Positions 59,185-64,000 of a DNA stretch of 64,000 nucleotides are shown piece after piece. The notes under the pieces are model-generated. The model was not told the origin of the DNA. It saw nothing but the letters and a program-made list of their open reading frames with translations, and searched no databases. The translations under genes and the position numbers were made by a program. The stretch is from Mycoplasma bradburyae (GTDB lineage Bacteria; Bacillota_I; Bacilli_A; Mycoplasmatales; Mycoplasmoidaceae), in contig NZ_CP101414.1 of assembly GCF_024338845.1 (NCBI RefSeq), positions 248,001 through 312,000 on the forward strand, in the 5' to 3' direction. The stretch's first letter is position 1. Every line of letters begins with the position of its first letter.

Positions 59185-60081
59185 TTAGTCCTCTAGCAAG
59201 TGTTGGTTAATAAATTTAGCAACACCAAAGTTTTGACAATCATCAGCTAGATATTTTGCAAATGATTTATAAACGTCTTTAGCATTATTTACAGCAACAC
59301 TTAAATTCGATCACTTAAACATATCTACATCGTTGTGATTATCCCCAAAACAAATTGTATTATCTTTAGTAATCTTGTTATTAAAGTTATTCTTTACTCA
59401 GAAAATACCACTAGCTTTAGATTCATTTGGACGAATTACTACGTCTTGTTTGTATTTGGTAACGCGAACATTACCATAATTACTTAAATCAATAAAGAAA
59501 TCAGTTTCACGCTGAGTTAATGGTTTAAGTGCGATTGGTTTAGTGCTAATTGTCATAGCAGTGATTTGATCGTTGTAAAAATTAGTTACTTTAGACAGAT
59601 CAACATATCTTAATTTAAACATCTCATTAGGATATTTCTCATTAATGAATTCATCTTGTAATGTTCATCAAGATTTATTCTTAGAAACATAAACCCCATA
59701 AGGAGTATTAATTGTATAAGATATGTTCTTAAATTTCTTAGCTAATTTTATGAAGCGATTAATTACTGAACGATCAATAAATGTAGCTTTAACACATTTA
59801 TTGTTAATAAAAACACAAGCACCGTCGTCAGTAATCGTAGGTAAATTAAACATATCAGTGCTAGCTAATAATGGATATACCTTACGGTAATCTCTACCAG
59901 TTGCTATTCCAGTGTATATTCCTTTTTTAATAAGTTTTTGAAAAGCTTCAACAACTTCAGCTGGAACATCGAATAGATCTTTGTATCTTTGACCTTTATA
60001 TAAGAACTTAGATTCTTTCTTAGAAGTAATGATAGTATCGTCTAAATCAGTATAAACGAATTTCGTATTTATTAAACTCAT
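59185..60081 (-). CDS. HAD-superfamily (Cof-type) hydrolase
   Basis: This 298-residue phosphatase has motif I 'YTDLDDTII' (catalytic Asp pair), motif II 'GIATGRDY' and motif IV 'CFGDNHNDVDMF'. The Cof-like cap lies in the middle. Start ATG 60081 is used; an upstream in-frame start would add residues overlapping the promoter. TGA-Trp occurs in the 59646-59653 region and at 59398. It is the first gene of the minus-strand operon. Sugar-phosphate or flavin-phosphate substrates are typical. Confidence 0.9.
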
Positions 60082-60094
60082 ATTTTTTGCAGTT

Positions 60095-60100
60095 ATTATA
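60095..60100 (-). promoter_or_regulatory. Promoter -10 of the HAD-PHP-ATPase operon
   Basis: TATAAT on the minus strand lies 13 bp before the HAD start codon. The 77-bp gap to the next plus-strand gene is a divergent promoter region. Confidence 0.55.
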
Positions 60101-60158
60101 ATTTTAAAATACAATAATCTTTAAATTTAAAATAAATATTATAAGAAAATAGTATAGA

Positions 60159-63125
60159 GTGTTAATACGTAAGCTAAAAAAACTGATTTTTATCAGTCTA
60201 ACATTCCTATTATCTTTACTGTTGTTATTGCTGTTTGGTTTGCTAAAACCTAGTAATAATAATGGTTTTATTTACTCAAATCGATTAAAAAATCAAGCAG
60301 AATTATCTGTTAGCAACACTACAGATACTATAAATGATAACGGATCAATTTATAGAAAAAGTATTGAAAAATTTGATCCAACACAAAAACCTGGTTATGA
60401 GCATAATAACAATTTTAATGGCTTGAAACTAACTAATGGTGGTTATATTTTTATCTCTGGAGAAAATGATAGCGACATTTATCGCACAGATTATTTTTAT
60501 AACACTTTATGAATTTATCGTTTTGAAAGCAGAAACTCTGTTAGTCGCCATGTTATTGAAGTAATTCAAGATACTAATGATCCTAGTTCTTTTTATGTTT
60601 TAACAGCGCCTAAGAATAATGATGAAATTGCTATTAGAGCTTATTCTAATGGTGATCCAACTGGTTTTGGTTCAATTACTAAGTTAAAAGAAAATCTTGA
60701 TCGAGATATTAATAAAAGGGTTGATTTTCAAGCTGAAATTTTTATTGATCCTCAGTCATTAATTAGTAATATCCCTTCATCTTGAAATAACAGTCCAGAG
60801 TTTTTAAAAAATACTGTAGGTTTAACAAATAACGGTCAGTTTGTTTTTTCTTATAATAACTACTTATCCAATTTAGCTAATGTGGTTATTTATCGTCAAA
60901 ATATCTATATTGTTGGTGGTAATGGAAATATTGATCCAATGATAAGTGATAGGTTTCAATCATTAGGTATTTTCAGAATTGATAAGAATCTTAATAGCGT
61001 TATCGGATGACCTTATGCTGTTTTGATAGGAGGATGAGTAAATCACAATAATAACAATAAATCTGTCAATTTACCGATTTTTGAAGATGATCGGTTTAGT
61101 TATGTGATTCGTGGTGCGATAGCAGGAGCTAAAGTAATCTCAGATACTGGACAGATTCAAATTGGTGGTAGTTTTTCTATTGGTGATGATAATGTTCTAA
61201 ATTTTGGGGATAACGATGTAAAACCTGTTAGAAGTAATAGCACTGATCTTCAATTATTAGGGACATTTAGATTAAATTTAACAGTTTTAGATTCTTTAGG
61301 CGCATTTGTATCACCTATAGAAGATAGTCCGAATACGAATCTAAAAAAACTTAACCCAATGTTTTTAACCGTTTCTGGTTATGAAGATTTTAACTTTAAT
61401 AACAATGGTGAGTTATTTAATAATAAAGAAGAATTAAGACTAAAATCCAAATTATCTTCAACTTCAAATTATTTTTATAACAATGTATCGAATTTTTCTT
61501 TTGGGTTTGATTTCGGTGCTTTTACTATGCAATTTAATGATCTTACGATTGTTTTTGATACAAACGATAGATATTATGTAATTCAACCGCCTTCAACTTT
61601 AATGAATCATTTTGGTTCAGGAAATGATAAATATAACTGAGATAATTATGTTAATTCGATCAGCTCAGCTAATTATGCTTCAATTAGAGATGATACTGCA
61701 AACAATACAATTATTATTTTTTGATCTAAAAAGAAGCAGAATGTTAATAATAAAGTAGCTCTTGTGTATGTTGTTGAGAAAAAAAATGGTGGATACATCT
61801 CAAGACCAATAACATCAATCAATCAAAATATTTTAGATAAAACTCAACAAATTTCGAATGATTCTAATTTTGGTATCTACCCGATTAAGAATGTAGTTTC
61901 GTTAAACGGAATTCAAAATATCTTAGTGTATTTGGATTCTAATAATTCTAATCTTAATGCATTATCGTTATTCAATTTTTCGATCGATGAAGCAACTGAT
62001 CAATTAATAATCGATAATAATTATCAAAATACTATATCAGCAAGAGATGCTTATCTTGGTAATGGTGAGTTATTGCTAAACCCTGGTAATGATGATCTTT
62101 TTGTTTATAATGTACAAAAAATAATTACTCCTTATGGAGATGATTATCGTATTAAGAATCAGTACATTAATTTATTTATAAAATACAACCGAGGGACTAA
62201 TAATCGTAGACCAAATCTTCTACTTTTAATTAAAAAAGAAGATTTGGATCTAATGAATCAATCATTTAAAATGCAAGCTCTTGTTCAAAATCCTTTAGTC
62301 AAAAATTATTATGAATCAATCCCTGGATTAAATTTTAAGTATCGTTATTACGGATTTGGAGCTAATCCTAGTTGGGTGTTTAGATTTATTATTATTGCTT
62401 CAATCGTATTTTTTGTTCCGTTAGTGTGAATCGGAATTATCTTTGTTTTGAGATTTTATGGTTTTTCTTTACGAGACTATATTGAAATTGAAAAAAAGAA
62501 ACACAATGAAAAACAATTGTTATCTTCATTCAAAGAAATCATTGATGATTATGAAAAAAATCTTGTTAACGATAGCAAGAAGGGTTCGTTAATAGAAAAA
62601 CAATATGGTGAGCTTATGAAGATGATTGATGTTGCTCAGCATCGCCAGTTTAATGAAAAACTCAAAGTTTACTTATTTGAATCTTCAGTGATTTCTAAAA
62701 CAGAAGGTGATGATTTAGGTATGCGGTTGTTAAAAACAAAACTACAACTATTACAACGCTACTTCATTGATAATGGTGTTGCTTGTTACCGTTATAACTT
62801 AAAAGATCATAAGGATATATTCTTGAGTAATCCTAAACTAATAAATCATTTAAAGAAAACTAATTTCAAGTTACCTGTAATTATGGATAATAATGATATT
62901 TTACATTTTGGTAGCTATCCGACAAATGAAGAGATTTCAAGTATGTTTGGAATTAATATCAATTGGTTAAAAAAGATTGATGCTCTTACTTGAAGAATAG
63001 TTCATGATAAAAATAATCAAAATTTCTATAATTCCCCTAAATTTAGCAACGCTTATGTTGATAATTTAATGAATCAACAAAGAAACATACCTCCTAATCG
63101 TTATCAAAACCAACAAAGAAAATAA
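60159..63125 (+). CDS. Large two-span surface protein
   Basis: This 988-residue protein has start GTG 60159. An N-terminal hydrophobic segment (about 7-30) is very Leu-rich. Roughly 700 extracellular residues follow, beta-rich with Gly/Asn turns ('GGYIFISGENDSDI', 'NIYIVGGNGNIDP', 'GQIQIGGSFSIGDDN'), which could form propeller-like blades. A second span at about 739-767 (WVFRFIIIASIVFFVPLVW...) precedes a charged cytoplasmic domain of about 220 residues with coiled-coil character. Many TGA-Trp codons occur (60510, 60783, 61008, 61035, 61638 and others). The topology, both ends inside, suits a surface complex linked to the cytoskeleton. Family not recognised. Confidence 0.8.
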
Positions 63126-63195
63126 TTTAATTACTAAAACACTAAAAACCTTTACATTTTATGATTATGTTAGAATAATAGTGTTAAGTTTTTAA

Positions 63196-63281
63196 CCTGG
63201 AGTGGCGGAATGGCAGACGCATCAGACTCAAAATCTGACAGGATCTATCCTATGTGAGTTCAAGTCTCATCTCCAGGACCA
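63196..63281 (+). tRNA. trnL: tRNA-Leu (anticodon CAA)
   Basis: The 86-nt class II tRNA has acceptor stem CCTGGAG/CTCCAGG, discriminator A, encoded CCA and a long variable arm (CAGGATCTATCCTATG). The anticodon loop CTCAAAA reads UUG. Confidence 0.95.
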
Positions 63282-63309
63282 ATAACTAATAACTAATAAA
63301 CTAACTAAC

Positions 63310-63340
63310 TTGGCATCCTTGGTTGATGCCAATTTTTTTT
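63310..63340 (+). terminator. Rho-independent terminator of trnL
   Basis: TTGGCATC-CTTGGTT-GATGCCAA is followed by eight Ts. Confidence 0.88.
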
Positions 63341-63399
63341 GCGCATAAGCAAAATTTATGTAAAAAATTACAATTTATCATCTAAATACTTAAAAAACA

Positions 63400-64000
63400 T
63401 TAAAATAAATTTTTTGTAAATAAATTGTGTTGAAAGAAAATTAATAAAGGAATAGCAAAAAAAGCAATTAAACTAAATTTCGCAAAATTAAAGAATGAAT
63501 ACAAAGCGAAAATTCCGGTTCAATAATCATCTATAAACAATAAAAAGAACCTTAAATTGTTAGTTGAATTGTAATAATTAGCTATTTCTATAAAATTAAT
63601 TGTTTTAACAGCTCTAAACCACCATCAATACAATGGAGTAATCAGTATCCCGTTTATAGCTGAAAATAACACCATAGATATTGGTATAATCAACATCCAG
63701 ATAATTAACCATTTAATTTTTTTGTTTTTTAAATTAGTTTTATTAAAAAGTCAATTTAAAAAACAAAAAATTAAAATCACAAACACATTAATAATCGTTA
63801 AAAATATTATTCCTATCCAATTACTAGGGTTTCATATAAAATGAACGAGAGATAGCGTTAATGACAACATTAACGCAGATATTAAAGAGCTAATATAAAT
63901 AACGGGCAATAAAAAAACAATTGAGATGTCAATTGTTAAAGAGAGTGAACTAAAAAAAGGGATTTTTATTAAAGATGAAAAATAAGCAAATATAATAGCT
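63400..64000 (-). CDS. Multi-spanning membrane protein, 3' part (start outside window)
   Basis: On the minus strand, one frame is open from the window end to TAA at 63402-63400, giving 199 residues. It reads TGA-Trp at three or more sites and is almost wholly hydrophobic with four to five spans. 'SLSLTIDISIVFLLPVIYISS' near the visible start and the 'WWWFRAVKTINFIEIANYYNS' loop look like mycoplasma ECF-transporter substrate-binding (S) components. That is a guess from style rather than a clear motif. It converges on the tRNA-Leu terminator. Confidence 0.65.

Overview
This window is a piece of a mollicute chromosome. Base composition is strongly AT-rich, and nearly every long gene is interrupted by in-frame TGA codons at conserved tryptophan positions, so translation table 4 applies. 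Both tRNA-Trp(CCA) and tRNA-Trp(UCA) are present. Gene content and order match the Mycoplasma pneumoniae/genitalium/gallisepticum group. The 16S gene is separated from the 23S-5S pair, an arrangement described for M. gallisepticum, so that species or a close relative (M. imitans, M. tullyi) is most likely. All coding coordinates below read TGA as Trp, which joins open frames that look broken under the standard code.

Layout. 1-7057: two tandem paralogous large surface-type proteins (the first cut by the window edge) and a membrane/coiled-coil protein. 7096-12800: tRNA-Trp(CCA), RNase P RNA, then a TPP riboswitch leading the p37-p29-p69 ABC importer, a 44-residue membrane protein and proS. 13068-15433: homologues of MG284-MG285-MG286, acyl carrier protein and tRNA-Trp(UCA). 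15660-20216: tuf, a DegV protein, a tRNA-binding-domain protein and a MATE-type transporter, in the order of the MG451-MG447 block. 20237-26853: 16S rRNA with its own promoter, processing stalk and terminator; a structured leader and a small membrane protein gene; then 23S-5S with a separate promoter and an exactly duplicated 110-bp leader segment. 27250-33144: two lipoproteins, the first an M60-type metallopeptidase with PA14-like and F5/8C-like domains. 33288-42027: a DNA replication/repair cluster (small coiled-coil protein, dnaE, 5'-3' exonuclease, mutM, coaE, DnaB/DnaD-like initiator and an unassigned partner). 42194-49285: P-type ATPase, asnS, pgsA, a CinA-like protein, an IspD/TarI-like nucleotidyltransferase and an Asn-rich protein. 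49393-55837: a membrane-anchored protein whose start codon lies inside a (TA)n tract, then a lipoprotein-ATPase-permease-permease importer. 55957-60081 (minus strand): a tight operon of HAD hydrolase, PHP phosphoesterase, SMC/ABC-like ATPase, a 113-residue protein and a flavin reductase. 60159-63281: a large two-TM surface protein and tRNA-Leu(CAA). 63400-64000 (minus): the 3' part of a multi-spanning membrane protein.

Most notable: (1) the TPP riboswitch shows that the p37/p29/p69 importer, often labelled phosphonate transport, is a thiamine/TPP importer; (2) the adjacent PHP phosphoesterase and ATPase genes look like a split form of the TrlF-type PHP-ATPase architecture and are the best candidate for a little-described system, possibly nucleic-acid defence; (3) a potential three-way-junction RNA lies between 16S and 23S; (4) the duplicated 23S leader carries two competing copies of the 5' processing arm; (5) a (TA)n tract abuts a surface-protein start codon; (6) there is an M60 lipoprotein protease. 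No database search was possible. Family calls rest on motifs, architecture and remembered gene order.
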